Of a DNA stretch of 64,000 bases, positions 24,376 through 35,600 are shown piece by piece. The notes under the pieces were generated by a model that was given only the letters and a program-made list of their open reading frames with translations, did no database searches and was not told the DNA's origin. The DNA lies in the NCBI RefSeq assembly GCF_014805625.2, contig NW_023998414.1:21112590-21176589 (forward strand), written 5' to 3'. Each line of letters opens with the position of its first letter. Positions within the stretch are counted from its first letter, which is position 1. The DNA comes from Glossina fuscipes. Taxonomy: Eukaryota > Arthropoda > Insecta > Diptera > Glossinidae. The position numbers were made by a program, and so were the translations under genes.

Positions 24376-26125
24376 TGGTGTAATAAAGTTCATTGGACTG
24401 GATTATATGAGGGAGATGGGTTTGAGTTTTGATGGTGCGGCTTCGTTAAAGCGTTGTTTGTCGAAATAGTGACGCAACAAACGTTCACAATAATAAAAAT
24501 ATTGCGTAACAAAGACGTAACCAAGCGTAATTTATTTTTAGCAAGAAACTCGAACTTTTACTGCATAAATTTATTAATTAATTTTGAGCCTACCTAACTT
24601 TTTCACATTCTTAGTATATGTTAACAGGTTAACAGGGTTACCCGCAATCTTAAAACAATTATTAATCCCCACAATAAAAAGCACAAACATTTTCGTTCAT
24701 CTATCAATGAGTGCAAATCACAGATAAGTTCAAGGATCAAGTAAAATACATTCATTTTTAAAGTCCGTCTATCCAACTTAATCAAGCAATTTTTAAGAAA
24801 TTTCAATCCGATCTATGCAATTGAGATAACTATAGATAAGAAATTTAATTTTTCATTGCATAAAAACTTCGAATAATCAAAAATGGCGAGCAGAAGGAAG
24901 TTGGAGAGTATTTAAAATTTTCCAATTTTAGTATCATTCTGAAAATTGTTAAAAAAAAACTTTCCTTTCACGTTGCGGTTGACTTTTAAAATTGTTCTCG
25001 CTTGCTACTCATGCTACTCATAGCGTGAATAATTTTTAAAAATCATTTCCGCGGTTAACTGTTTCACATTCAAATAAACCGCTTGAAATAGCTTATTGTA
25101 AATAATTAAATGTTTTCGCATTTTCACACACTCGTTCATTCATTCATTATGTTCAGAAATTTCATTTACCATCAGTTAATTTTATCTTTTATATTGAAAT
25201 ACATATGTATACGAGACGCTTATGCGAACTTGTATACGATATCTGCAATTATGTATGTATGCTAATAAATGAACGCTCAGTTTGAAGGGAACAGAATATA
25301 ACAAAGAATACGAAACCAGAAGAGCGAGGGACCTCCCAAAACACTTGACAATTTTCCACTCATTTAAATTTGCTGTTATTTCTTTCCCATTTACCTCGTT
25401 TGCCTGCCATTAACGCAATGCTTGCATAACTGTACAAACAAGCACTCATCTATGTATATATATATATATACATATATATAGCATATATATATATATAGCT
25501 TAATACTAAGTTTGTGCATTAAAAGTAATGCTTAGCAAACTACTTCACCAAAGGCCAATGCATTCATTATAAAGCATCGCACAAATAGAAAGATATTTAT
25601 AAAGAAATTTAATGATTAATCGTTTAAAAGCCATATTCGGCGTCTAAAAAATTCTAAACCTTTAAATGATCAGCACTCATACATGGATTCACTGGCATTC
25701 GATCCATATTTAAGCGTAACCTTTGACAGTAACTATAGATACGATATATAGATACGAGTACAGTTGTAAATCGACTAAGCATCCTACGCTGATTACGAAG
25801 ATTTTTTGTTAACGTTGTTCATAAACTGCTTACCTGGGTATAATAAGCGAATTGATGAGTCTAGTATAGGACCATCGTTTGACGGCTAATATTAAAATTT
25901 GACAGTGGAGCTTTTAGCAGGATTGAAGATTACATTTGCAAAAGAATTATCGTCCCTTCTATGAAATCGTGCTTTTATACCTACGTACATATGTGTGGCC
26001 GGCTCACCAATTAGCACTTTCTACCTGTATATCGACAATATATTGACATCGTATTTCTTATACGAATCCCTATGTTGAGTTAGACTTGTCGTTTTAAAAA
26101 AATTAATATTATTAATGTTTCTTTA
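24376..26125. other. AT-rich stretch with TA-rich tract
   Basis: Includes TA-rich imperfect repeats at 25,452-25,498 and AT-rich spacer. Nothing else was recognised. A possible 27-bp minus-strand acceptor/donor bracket at 25,836-25,862 is open in all frames and is not called. Confidence 0.45.
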
Positions 26126-26127
26126 TA

Positions 26128-26910
26128 TCCACTAGCAAAAGATGAGGGATATATGCATTTTGTCAAAACATTTGCAACGTCCAGAAAGAACCTTCAGAGA
26201 TCCGACAAAGTGTATATATTCTTAATCAGCATCAAATTCTAAAACGGTCTAAGCCAATCCGTATGTCCGGCTTTGTAATGTCTGTTACATAGACATTGCC
26301 CTGATCGTGAAAATGAAGCTATCGTCTTCAAATTTAGCAGAATTATTTAAGGCTCTTGGACGCAGATTGATATAGCAAATGGGCCAAATCGATCAAAGGG
26401 CACTCTCACAAGGAATTGTCAAAAGAAATAATAGGTAGTTTTTTGCTCATTACTCATACACTAAAGCAGATAATTATACAAAATTATGAACACATATTCC
26501 ATGGGCGATGACGTAATACTTGTATAAAAATGCCACAAACTGAGCACTTACCCAATATTATAGAGAATCAAGGTTTAATTGTTTTTGGAATACCTTTATA
26601 ATTCTGGGCCAATTTCAAATTTCGAATGCAATAAACAGCTCTGTTTGTTTATCTATCGACCTGCCTGTCTGTCTGTCCAACGGTGTGGAATCATTCTCCT
26701 ACGAATTTCCATTCGCCTACAAATGCACAAAAAAAGTTTGGAAGTGGCCTAAACTTTTTAAAGGACACTCCTACGCGACAAAAACTGTTATTTTCAAAAT
26801 AGAGAGAATCAGCCACGCCCATCCCATATTATAGAGGCTGAAAGCTTAGTGTTTTCATGGTGATGGGTATAAAAGATTCGGTCATTACCGAATATGATTT
26901 TCGTAACTTT
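26128..26910 (+). mobile_element. DINE-1-like (Helentron) element, near full length
   Basis: The head reads agatgagggatatatgcat, then ttgcaacgtccagaaagaa and tatattcttaatcagcatca, which closely parallels the start of DINE-1/INE-1 of Drosophila. A first module (gtccggctttgtaatgtctg) is followed by a second about 400 bases later (gcctgtctgtctgtcc, ggaatcattctcctacg). The 3' end has the subterminal block tggtgatgggtata and the hairpin attcggtcattaccgaat, then attttcgtaac. DINE-1 elements are short, non-coding Helentron derivatives moved by rolling-circle (Rep/helicase) enzymes supplied elsewhere. No such enzyme is in this window. Confidence 0.7.
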
Positions 26911-27074
26911 ATTAACAGCATTTTTATGCCTTTTTGCAGATTAATTAACGACTTAATGAAAGGTAAAAATGAAATGATTTATGAGGAATTATAAGTATTA
27001 ATATATAATATAAACTGTGTTATTTCAAAGTTTAGTTGAAATCACGTGCTAGAATGTATGCAAAGTCAAGAAGA

Positions 27075-27425
27075 ACTCGAGACAGATTTACTTTTTATTA
27101 TGTCATTCGAGAATAGAATTATTTTCTAAATCGCTTTGAGGATGTCTGTCTGTCTGTCTGTCCCTTATCTTTCTGATATTTGCCCGTGTACTCTGATGTT
27201 TAAACTAGGGGACGTGATATTCGAGATAAGAAATTTGGTAGATTGAAAAACTTTAATTATCTCATGGAAAATATATTGACAACCGCTCCCTACGTAATGC
27301 TTTAATTTGAGAAAGTTGTTATATGAAATAAATTTGCGATTTTTAATACATCTCGGCAAAGATAGGTGAAAAATAATATTTTGCTTATACTCAACAAATG
27401 TGGACAATTTGAATCGAATCTGGTC
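27075..27425 (+). repeat. Dispersed repeat family B, divergent copy
   Basis: Begins with actcgagacaga as at 46,878, has a gtctgtctgtctgtctgtcc run, and ends with ttatatgaaataaatttgcg as at 35,550. The middle is too divergent to align by eye. The membership is tentative. Confidence 0.35.
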
Positions 27426-28735
27426 ATCTTTTTTTGAGTCCTCTCTCTCCCCTTATATAAGCATTTATATCGCAATAATTAATTTTTAATATTTCTTGGT
27501 GAACATTGTTCCAAAACAAAGAATTGACATATGTAAATTTATTTTCTATCTAGTTGGATCAAATAAGCCCATGGGGCTTATCTATATAAATCTTTATATG
27601 GAAAGGTATAAAGATATAAATAATATTTAGCATTTTTTGACGAGAATTGGTGGTGGCAGGAAAACTATTGTATTGATATTGAATGATTCGCCTTGGTCGA
27701 CCACAATGATTCAACATGCTCTTAACTATTTTTAATTTCTTTCTTTCAAAATACACCTCGGCCAGGCGAAATATTTTCGTTGTGCAGTAAAGAGACGAAA
27801 AAAAAAAAGAAAAAAGTTTAATGCTTTTACCTTTGACGCAACCGGGCGCATATACAGGTATACTCAGGTTGAAAGAGGAGGAAGGATCCCGACTTTACTT
27901 TTGCAAGAAAGGATACATTATTAGAATCGCTATGTGGTAAAGAATTCCTTTCTCGTAATTGTGTAAAGCCATCATCAGTGCCATGCCGATTGCAATTGAT
28001 GTCTATGAATTCATAACCTGGGATTTTGAACTAATGCGTATGCAAATTAATTATATAAAAATAAATATATTTATGTTTCAGAGTGTTTTACTTAGATTAG
28101 TAACGATTTTTCACAATGGCAGCAAATAATCTCGAAGATATACATTTTAGAAGTTATCTACTTTGCGTATGAAGATATATTCGCCTCGAGGTAAACACGA
28201 TGATATTTAATTATTAATATTAATTATATTAGGTAAAAAAAAGTCTTGCTATGAACTTAGAAACAATATTTTAAAGCAATTTTAAATAAATCTCACTGCG
28301 TTCATACATAAAATTGCCGCTTTGATATATTTTGTTTATAATACGTTCAAACGCTTATGATTAATGGTTTGTAACTAGAGAACTTCAATAAAAATGTCCT
28401 TGTTAAATTTTCCATTAATATCGTTTATAGGTCAAGTGCGTACAAGTGTACAAAGTATTGCTGAAGTATATGCAAGCAATTTTATTTATTTATAATTTTT
28501 TTTTTTTTTTTTTTTTTCTTCACCCGCAATAATCAATATACACAATCTTAGTACGGCAAGCCATTGTATGTACTCATCTATACGCATAAGAAAAGAATCA
28601 TCATAATTTTTAAATCTGCACTTCGATAAGATTTAAGCAAGAAAATAATGTTCTTAAGCCAAATTTATTGTCTACTGTTTAATAGACGAGGGATGTTTCG
28701 GTACCATGTGGACTGACATATGAAAAAAGAAAATT
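27426..28735. other. AT-rich stretch with poly(T)
   Basis: Contains a T run at 28,496-28,518 and otherwise AT-rich sequence without recognised features. Confidence 0.45.
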
Positions 28736-28737
28736 TT

Positions 28738-29184
28738 AATTGGGAGAAAATTATTAGAGTTGCAAGCACTAAACAAACTACTAGCCATCATAGGGTTTTA
28801 AAGAGTATGGGTGAGCCTCATATATGAACCGAAAATTTGGTCGTGAGAATGTGATGCGAAGAGGGGGCGTTGACTTTGAATGAGGCACCGATATGCAAGC
28901 AAAACCTTCCGAATTTTTTAATGGACTATTCGGCAGTGTTTTACAGTAATAAAGTCGAACTTTTGCCCCGATTTATGACCTCAAATGAGCCAAGACTTCG
29001 TCAGTTCACTTCTAAGATGAACGTATGCTGAAAACAATAAAGTAAAAGAGTTGAGTTGCCTTGAAGAAAGATCAAGACAATTCCGTTTCATGGTAGGGCT
29101 TCACGTCAGTTTTTTAATATTGCTCTTGGGATAATTTTGACTGATTATTTTCATCGTTTAAATGATGAAATAAATTAAAAACGG
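28738..29184 (+). pseudogene. mariner-like transposase remnant, single preserved frame
   Basis: About 148 codons can be read in one frame with six stop codons and no frameshift. Matches in order: RVLKSMGEPH (end of the DNA-binding region), RFMTSNEPR (the place of the first Asp motif, compare FVTGDEKW; here D is N), KIKTIPFHG (compare KAKT..SAGKVM), GIILTDYF (compare GIIL.DYL) and RLNDEIN. Roughly 20 residues between TDYF and RLNDEIN are missing relative to the family. The subfamily looks different from the 24-kb copy, nearer to mariners with the KTI.SAGKVMAT motif. The catalytic C-terminal half is absent. Confidence 0.6.
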
Positions 29185-31305
29185 TTAAGGGAGCCAGGAA
29201 TAGCTTTACTTATGTTTCTTCAGGCTCCTGCTTGTAACTGTGATTGACTTATGATATGACTGTGTGTGAATGCATGACAATAGAGAATGAACAGGACCTT
29301 TCGATTCGCTAGATTAAAATTGTTAGTGATTAGATGCGCAAACAAGAGATTGAAAGATAACTCTTCGGACAGCTGTTTTCTAAAGACCCATAAATAATAG
29401 TCCTTTCGCAAAAGGGCGAGTACATGTTCAAGGATTAGCATGTATGTACATCAATAAGGGCGAATATTTTTACATATGCGCATAAAACACCGGAACGTTA
29501 AGTGTCTATAAGAAATTAAATAAACCTTAACTGTTTCGATCCTATTGTTTATACGTTGACCTTATCTTTCATATGAAAATTGTTCTTTGTAATGAAACTC
29601 AAAAATTGAGAAATGTTTCATTATCCAATTATTGAAGAGCTCTCTCGCCTAATGCCGTATGTCACAATCACTTTCTCAAAGAAAATTATGTACCTTCGTA
29701 TTGATCTGCAGCATTGAGCCTTGTATTGCAAAATTCCTTTACAAAAATATTAAATAAAACTTGAAATAATAAATCTCTTCTAAGGATCTGAGATGATGGC
29801 AAAAATATCTTAACAAATACGATCTTCCCTTCTCACAGGTCACCATACTAATAATGTGAAAGTAGAAGTCTCTTTATTTTCTGATCTGGACAACTTTCTA
29901 GATAGTAAGTTTATTAACTAAGTAAAGCGAAAAGTGTGCTGGGTTTCGTTAAGCGGGGGTCGAAAGAGTTCAACAATCCGCAAAACTGTTCATGAGTCCG
30001 TTGGGAATAACGTACATAAAGTTTGGTAACTCACGACACGAAAATGGAGAAGGCTGTGCCAGACAATAACATTTTCATTTGCCTTAATAGACATTTACCG
30101 CCTGCGCTATAAATGTCGGCAAGCATTCTAATACCATTCTACTCTGTAATCTAATCATTACGATATCAAATTGTTTGAGTTCTTAAAACTATGTCGTGTC
30201 TTTTTGTATGATCCGTGCATGCATCATTCCCTATCATTCATAGGCCTATTGTTTGGCAATCAGATTTTTTTGTAAATTTAAATTTCATAGAAAATTCTTA
30301 ACATTTTTAAATCCGAACGCAATGGAAAATGATTTGTTTATTATTATTATTTTTTTTTTTTTCATTTCCAAACAATTATGTTTTGGATAAATTGAGAAAC
30401 TTTTCTACAGTTTTAATTGTATTAGTATTCATTAGATCGAAATAAATGACAGCAGATATGCTGTTGATAGTTTTGATAATTGAAATTTTCATACTCTTGA
30501 CATTTTCGGAAAACTCGCAAAATGTTTTTAAAAGTATGAATAAAAACAGTTGCGTAAACAAATTAATTTCATATAATCAGCTTGCGATTGGTTAACCAAA
30601 TTGGTTGATTAGGCGACCTTATAGCAAAATGCATCGAATCTATGCGAAAATAAAAATGCTCAGAGTATAAATATTCAACAAAAACCGGTATCGACGGTTG
30701 CGGTTAAAAGTCAATTTTCGATAGTGAACATGTACAAATCAACTGTTAGATTTCATCGCTGAGCGATAGCGGTCTCACCTGATTGCACAAACATGAACTT
30801 CATTAAATAGTTACAATTACACATATGTGTATATATACAACTAAGGGTAATAATATTATAGTTTATAACGGTAAATTTCAAAACGCTTTACACAAGATCA
30901 CAAACTTACTTTCCTTGGTTTTCATCTATCAAAATGATTGCTCCGTGTTGGCTACATATGCGAAATGCCGCATATATTTTGTTAAAAACGACCAAGGGAG
31001 TAAAGTTAATTTAATAATGTCTACCTTTAACTCTTTCCATTTTGCGCTCCATTTAGCTCAAAATTTAGATAATTTGAGATTAATTGAAAAGTACGCAAAG
31101 CAATCTCCCATAGGCTATTGGAAACCCTATACAGTCTGCCATGCTCAAGTTCCCATAAACGAAAAGCTTGAAGAATTGAGTACACGTGTATGACCGCTCT
31201 TTATTTCGCCTAATTATATCCAAGAAGGATGATATGTAGTCTCAATAAAGATGCTGAGATTTCTTCCTGATATCGCGGTTATATTTTAAATAACAAAGTC
31301 GGTCT
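29185..31305. other. AT-rich stretch with one long unexplained frame
   Basis: The plus strand has a 122-codon frame at 30,825-31,193 (ATG 30,825). Its composition is low in GC and no domain, signal peptide or motif is apparent. A frame of this length is unusual but not impossible by chance in AT-rich DNA, so it is not called a gene. A T-rich run lies at 30,349-30,362. Confidence 0.4.
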
Positions 31306-31757
31306 GTTTTTACACCCAATACCGAAAAATGAGGGATAGATTCGAGGGAAGCTTCAGAGACCCTGCAAAATATGTTTTAAGATCTAAGCATCTCCGTCTG
31401 TCGGTCTGTGCAATGTATGCGTTAAGTATTCCTCTGCCCACAAAAATTAATTTATCGGTCTTAACTTCGGCAGAAATCTTGAAAGTTCTTGCACGCAGGT
31501 TGGTATTGAGAATTGGCCAAATCGGTTCAAGTACCCACCTAGATTATTGCGTGCAATGAGAATACCTCTGTTTTTCAAAGAGAATAAGAAGATCATTGCT
31601 CATAATATGCAGCAGATAAATTTAAAAAAATTTGAAGTTATTTACTGTAGGCGATGCTGTAGTACCTGTACAAAAATGGGCGAAATTGACTATCCTATCA
31701 AAATTTAATTTCTTTTTCGATACCTCTATAATGCAAGCTTCAAGATCCTATAATGTA

Positions 31758-31778
31758 CAGTAAAAACTCTTTATTCGC
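31758..31778 (+). repeat. Left terminal inverted repeat of the pogo element
   Basis: CAGTAAAAACTC followed by TTTATTCGC, an exact reverse complement of 32,935-32,955. Confidence 0.95.
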
Positions 31779-31884
31779 GCTTCCTTCATTCGCGGTTTCA
31801 CTAGTCGCGTATAAAAAAAAAATGCGATCCAATTCCCATATTCGCGGCTATAAATTTCTTTATTCGCGGATTTTTTCTGATTGA

Positions 31885-32712
31885 TTCCGGAATTGTTTTG
31901 TTCCTGAAGTTGAAACTTATTTAAAAAAACAGAATTTAGACTTTAAAGCGCTTCTAGTTTGGAACAATGCGCCAGGTCGTCCTCGCGAACTTGAAACTAT
32001 GCATCCAAATATAAAAGTGGCATGTTTACCTCCCAACACGACGACTTTGCTTCAACCTATGGACCACGAAATAATTCCGATATTTAAGCTCTATTAAATT
32101 AGACGAACCTTCAAAATCATATTGAATAATCTGGAATGTAATCCTGATATGAATGGTATGGAACGCGGGAAGGAATTTGACATAGCAAAATGCATCGTAA
32201 ACATAAAAGAATCATTGGAAGAACTGAAGCCACACACACTGAAGTCATGCTGGATAAAACTGTGGCCTGATCTGACTGCGGAAAATGACGAAGAATCTGT
32301 GCAAGTTCAAACTTTGACAGCAAACATAGCCGAAATCGCGAATGGAATAGGACGAGATGGGTTCGAACAGATAGAATCAAATGACATTCAGGAATTGCTT
32401 GAATCGCAAGATGAAGATTTGACTGAAACCGACATGGACGAAATGTTAAATTCACAGCCCATTGAAGAAGAGGCTTCAACAAGCACTGGAAACGTGACAT
32501 TTAATTTCAAAAGTCTTAGTGAAGGTTGAAGACTGGCAAATGAGCTTCGCGATTTCTTTATGAACATTGATCCGTCTATGGAACGAAGTCTTATTTTTAA
32601 GAGGCAAATTGCTAATGCGACTGCTGCTTAGCAGTCTGAATTGAAGGAGCTTTTAAAAACTGCCAGGCAAGAGAAACTTACAAAATTCTTTAAACCATTG
32701 CCTGAGCCTTAA
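31885..32712 (+). pseudogene. pogo/Tigger transposase C-terminal remnant
   Basis: One continuous frame runs from after TGA 31,882-31,884 to TAA 32,710-32,712, with three internal stops (TAA 32,095, TGA 32,527, TAG 32,629) and no frameshift. Motifs in order: NCFVPEVETYL; ALLVWNNAPGRP, where the second catalytic Asp of LLLDNAPGHP is Asn; LPPNTTTLLQPMDHEII, where the third Asp is kept, 33 residues downstream; IRRTFK; then LKSCWIKLWPD and an acidic stretch, as in Tigger/jerky-like proteins. The DNA-binding CENP-B-like N-terminus and the first Asp are missing. The enzyme would be a DDE-superfamily transposase; this copy cannot be active. Its longest uninterrupted piece is 32,122-32,529 (135 codons). 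Confidence 0.85.
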
Positions 32713-32760
32713 GATAATTAATCAAAATGTTCAAAAACTTCAATTAAATTGATTTTTTTT

Positions 32761-32906
32761 TATTTTGTCACCTAGGAACGTATCCTCTATAATCCCACAT
32801 AAATTATCATTCTGTATTCACGGTTTCTGTTTGTATTTTGTCACCTGGGAACGTATTCCCTATAATCCCATATAAATTACCATTTCGTATTCATGGTTTC
32901 TGTATT
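32761..32906. repeat. Two tandem 73-base copies inside the pogo 3' end
   Basis: 32,761-32,833 and 32,834-32,906 share tattttgtcacct(a/g)ggaacgta, ctataatccca, ataaatta(t/c)cat and ggtttctgt. They lie between the transposase stop and the right inverted repeat. Each copy ends in attca(c/t)ggtttct, a decayed version of the left-end attcgcggtttc. Confidence 0.85.
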
Positions 32907-32934
32907 GGTGGCATATTTATGGAACATATATCCA

Positions 32935-32955
32935 GCGAATAAAGAGTTTTTACTG
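32935..32955 (-). repeat. Right terminal inverted repeat of the pogo element
   Basis: GCGAATAAAGAG followed by TTTTTACTG, the exact reverse complement of the left repeat, followed by the TA duplication. Confidence 0.95.
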
Positions 32956-33375
32956 TAAATAAATTCTTGGCCAGTTTCATATTCACAATGCACGTAGATG
33001 TGTCCGTCTGTTTGTCGGTCCATCTGTCTCTCTACTCAACTATGTAATATCTGTGGCACACATCCTCCGTTCGAAAAAAAAAATGTCGGCAAAGGAGTTC
33101 GAAAATGGGGCACCGGACAACGCCCGCAGCTCTATACAACCTGATCTGAGAACACTTTTGTGTGTTTCCGTCTTCTTTACTCTTTGCTCATAAACTACAA
33201 CAGATGCGCGATACAAATTTCCACAACATTACTCTACAAAAATATCAAAAATTAGCCACGCCCACCCAATACCATAAAATTTGCAAATTTATAATATTCC
33301 ATTTTTTTCAAATCCTTTATAGTATAATGATGATGGATATAAAAGATTCGGTCGCAACCGAATATAATTTTTGTG

Positions 33376-35400
33376 TTTGCTCTTAAATTGTTTTAACAAT
33401 ATACGAAAATATTACATTATGTTATATAAAGAAAATTTCTTTTATCCATTATTATATTATCTTTGTTACTAATATATTGCATAACCTTTCACTTACATCT
33501 TCTCCTAATTATAGGAATTACTCAGAAGTATTAATTATGACGCCATATCTGCATAGATCAGTGATTCATATAGTAAACACGACATGACCCTACAATGAAT
33601 TCGCTGAAATATGTATGTGCGTTGTGTATATGTTTTACGCGTATACTTCCACCAGTGTTTGCATGTTGAAATGCTATAGCTGGGAGAGACTGGTTACTAA
33701 GCACTCGATACTATTTCACTTAATAGCATTCTTCCCTTATCTTTGTCATTAAGTGCTAAAAATTGCTGTCATATAATGGGTTTATTTTCATGATAAATGC
33801 CTTATGTAAGAAGAGCTCCCGTATGATTCATATTCGATCCACATCATGTTTATAATAAATTAAGTGCTTGTAGTATGCCAAAATAAGGTTTCCTACCGAT
33901 CTTTATTACTGAGCATTAAAAAGCGTAACTTTTTTTGAGGCAAAGACTTTTTCCAAAATGCACTTTACATGGTGGTCGTAGGATTGGTCTGATGCAAGTC
34001 ATTTTCAATAGCTTTCTTCTTTTTTTTTGGCCAGTGCATCAACTTTCATCAAAATATTTCGGATACTGTTTGGTTTGTAGAGAAATAAAAGATAAGAATA
34101 TTAAATCTAGTTAGATTTTAGATGGGCACATAGACGAATATGCTTACGTTCGCTCAGAAAACAATTCAAAATTGATTGGTATAAGTACACCTGGGCGTTG
34201 CATCACTATTGCACTGCTACCTATATAGGGTATAAAGATATAAAAAAAAAAAAAAAAAAAAAAAGAATTAAAAAAAACAAAACAGCATATGAAAGTTGCA
34301 CAGCCGAGCGAGTAGACAAACCACCTAATCGCAATGAACATACCTTTATATCCTTATATACGCGGCTGGCAGTTGCCTCCTCGCAACTACTAGTACTAGG
34401 ATGTTCTGTGTGAGGGCGAGAAAGGAATACATAGAGTTAGGTTTAGTTGTTGCGTGAGCTCAAGTATCCCATGAATTGTTATGAATAAATCATTGCCGTT
34501 GTGTTGAAATAAAAGCAAAAGCAACAAAATTGAACAATTTTAATGCTTCAGAAGGGAAGATTTATTTATGATAGTGAGTAGCTTTTTCACAGTAAATCTC
34601 TTTTTCCCTGAAAAGATATTTTGAAAATTCAAGTTTGGATGAATGTTTATCCATTAATAGTTGGTTTTGTATGCTATGCAATAAAAGAATATTATTTCTC
34701 ATAATCAAATAAAGCATTCTGCGATAAGTTTTTTTCTTACGTGCGAACTCCCATAATCTTGTTATTCGTAATGGTAAGGTGAGGATTGCCTGTTCGCCAC
34801 ATCCATATGCATGCCTTTTTCTCATATCCAAGCTCTAATATTTTTTTTGAACAACTAAGAGCAGATGCTACCATCAATACTTATGTAACACATATCGATA
34901 AAGCGGCGAGTGCAAGTAGCACATCAGCGTCGAATTTCACGTCGTTCGGTGAATTTGAAAAGTCTATTATCCGACTCGGTTTCATTCCTGTAATTGAGTC
35001 AGAACGGAAGCCTTAGGACAGCTTTTTGACTTTCAGGAATAGCCGGAGCTCGTACACACATACATACACACATATATATATATATGTATACATATATGGT
35101 CAAATCAAACAAAAGTTAGGGAATGCGTGTGTGTGTGTGGGCGTGCATTGTTAGAAAGCGCCTTATCGTGGAACTGATTTGAGTGTCGATTCTATCGATG
35201 CAAAGCATATTTGCGTGATGTCAATAAAGTCTCGCCAAATTCTTGATTTTCTTGCCTTGTCGAAAGACGGGCAGGTAGTCCAGCATTTTTCTTTGCCTAC
35301 TTCGGACAGCTTATATCAATCAAAAACTTTCACGGTCGACAGCGCATTGTTATCAAAAGCTTGTCGTGTGTGTGTGCTCTTGGGTTGCCTGTCTACATAA
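33376..35400. other. AT-rich stretch, no gene called
   Basis: Contains an A run (34,242-34,264) and a mixed TA/GT simple repeat (35,060-35,145). Frames at 34,786-35,016 and 35,179-35,400 have a somewhat coding-like composition but no motif I recognise. Confidence 0.4.
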
Positions 35401-35404
35401 TTTT

Positions 35405-35600
35405 CAATTTCACCTACAGGTCGAACTTTTTGAGATATTTTGACAAAGTTTCGTGCATATTAACCACACCTTGGCCGCAGAATAAATGGTATTAAAAATG
35501 CTTTGGATCGGACCGTTTTTATCATCAATTCTATTTTGAACAATTCATTATATTATGAAATAAATTTGCGATTTTTAAGATTTCTCGCCAAAAATCAGTA
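35405..35600 (+). repeat. Dispersed repeat family B, partial copy
   Basis: Blocks ctacaggtcgaactttt, gagatattttgacaaa, cttggccgcag, gatcggaccgtttt and ttatattatgaaataaattt align in order with 14,100-14,260 and with 27,318-27,345. Confidence 0.42.

Larger units (their letters stand above)
31758..32955 (+). mobile_element. pogo/Tigger-type DNA transposon, internally deleted
   Basis: A 1,198-base element with 21-bp perfect terminal inverted repeats beginning CAGTAAAAACTC, flanked on both sides by TA (31,756-31,757 and 32,956-32,957), the target duplication typical of Tc1/mariner-pogo elements. The left 120 bases carry several ATTCGCGG motifs (31,788, 31,840, 31,862), possibly transposase-binding sites. 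The body holds only the C-terminal part of a transposase frame. Full-length Tigger-type elements are usually about twice as long, so the N-terminal DNA-binding region and the first catalytic Asp were lost by an internal deletion near 31,885. It is non-autonomous and dead. Confidence 0.88.
31311..33375 (+). mobile_element. DINE-1-like (Helentron) element split by a pogo insertion
   Basis: The left part (31,311-31,757) has the head ataccgaaaaatgaggg, gaagcttcagagaccctgc and a first module (gtctgtcggtctgtgcaatg). The right part (32,956-33,375) resumes with aaataaattcttggccag and the second module (gtccgtctgtttgtcggtcc), then the subterminal gatgatggatata and the hairpin attcggtcgcaaccgaat. The phrase aaattcttggccag at the junction is found uninterrupted, in the opposite orientation, in the copies at 19.3, 45.2 and 62.4 kb. 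This shows that the two parts were once contiguous. Without the insertion the element is about 865 bases. Confidence 0.75.

Noticed and set aside
30825..31193. 122-codon plus-strand frame
   Set aside because: No domain, low GC, no splice or start context, and such lengths can arise by chance in AT-rich DNA; left as unexplained and not called a gene.
32117..32500. 127-codon minus-strand frame
   Set aside because: It is the antisense shadow of the pogo/Tigger transposase remnant, which has family motifs on the plus strand.
35105..35165. Minus-strand NNARPHTHTH, similar to the mariner DNARPH motif
   Set aside because: The PHTHTH part is produced by a GT microsatellite and no other mariner motif is found on either side.
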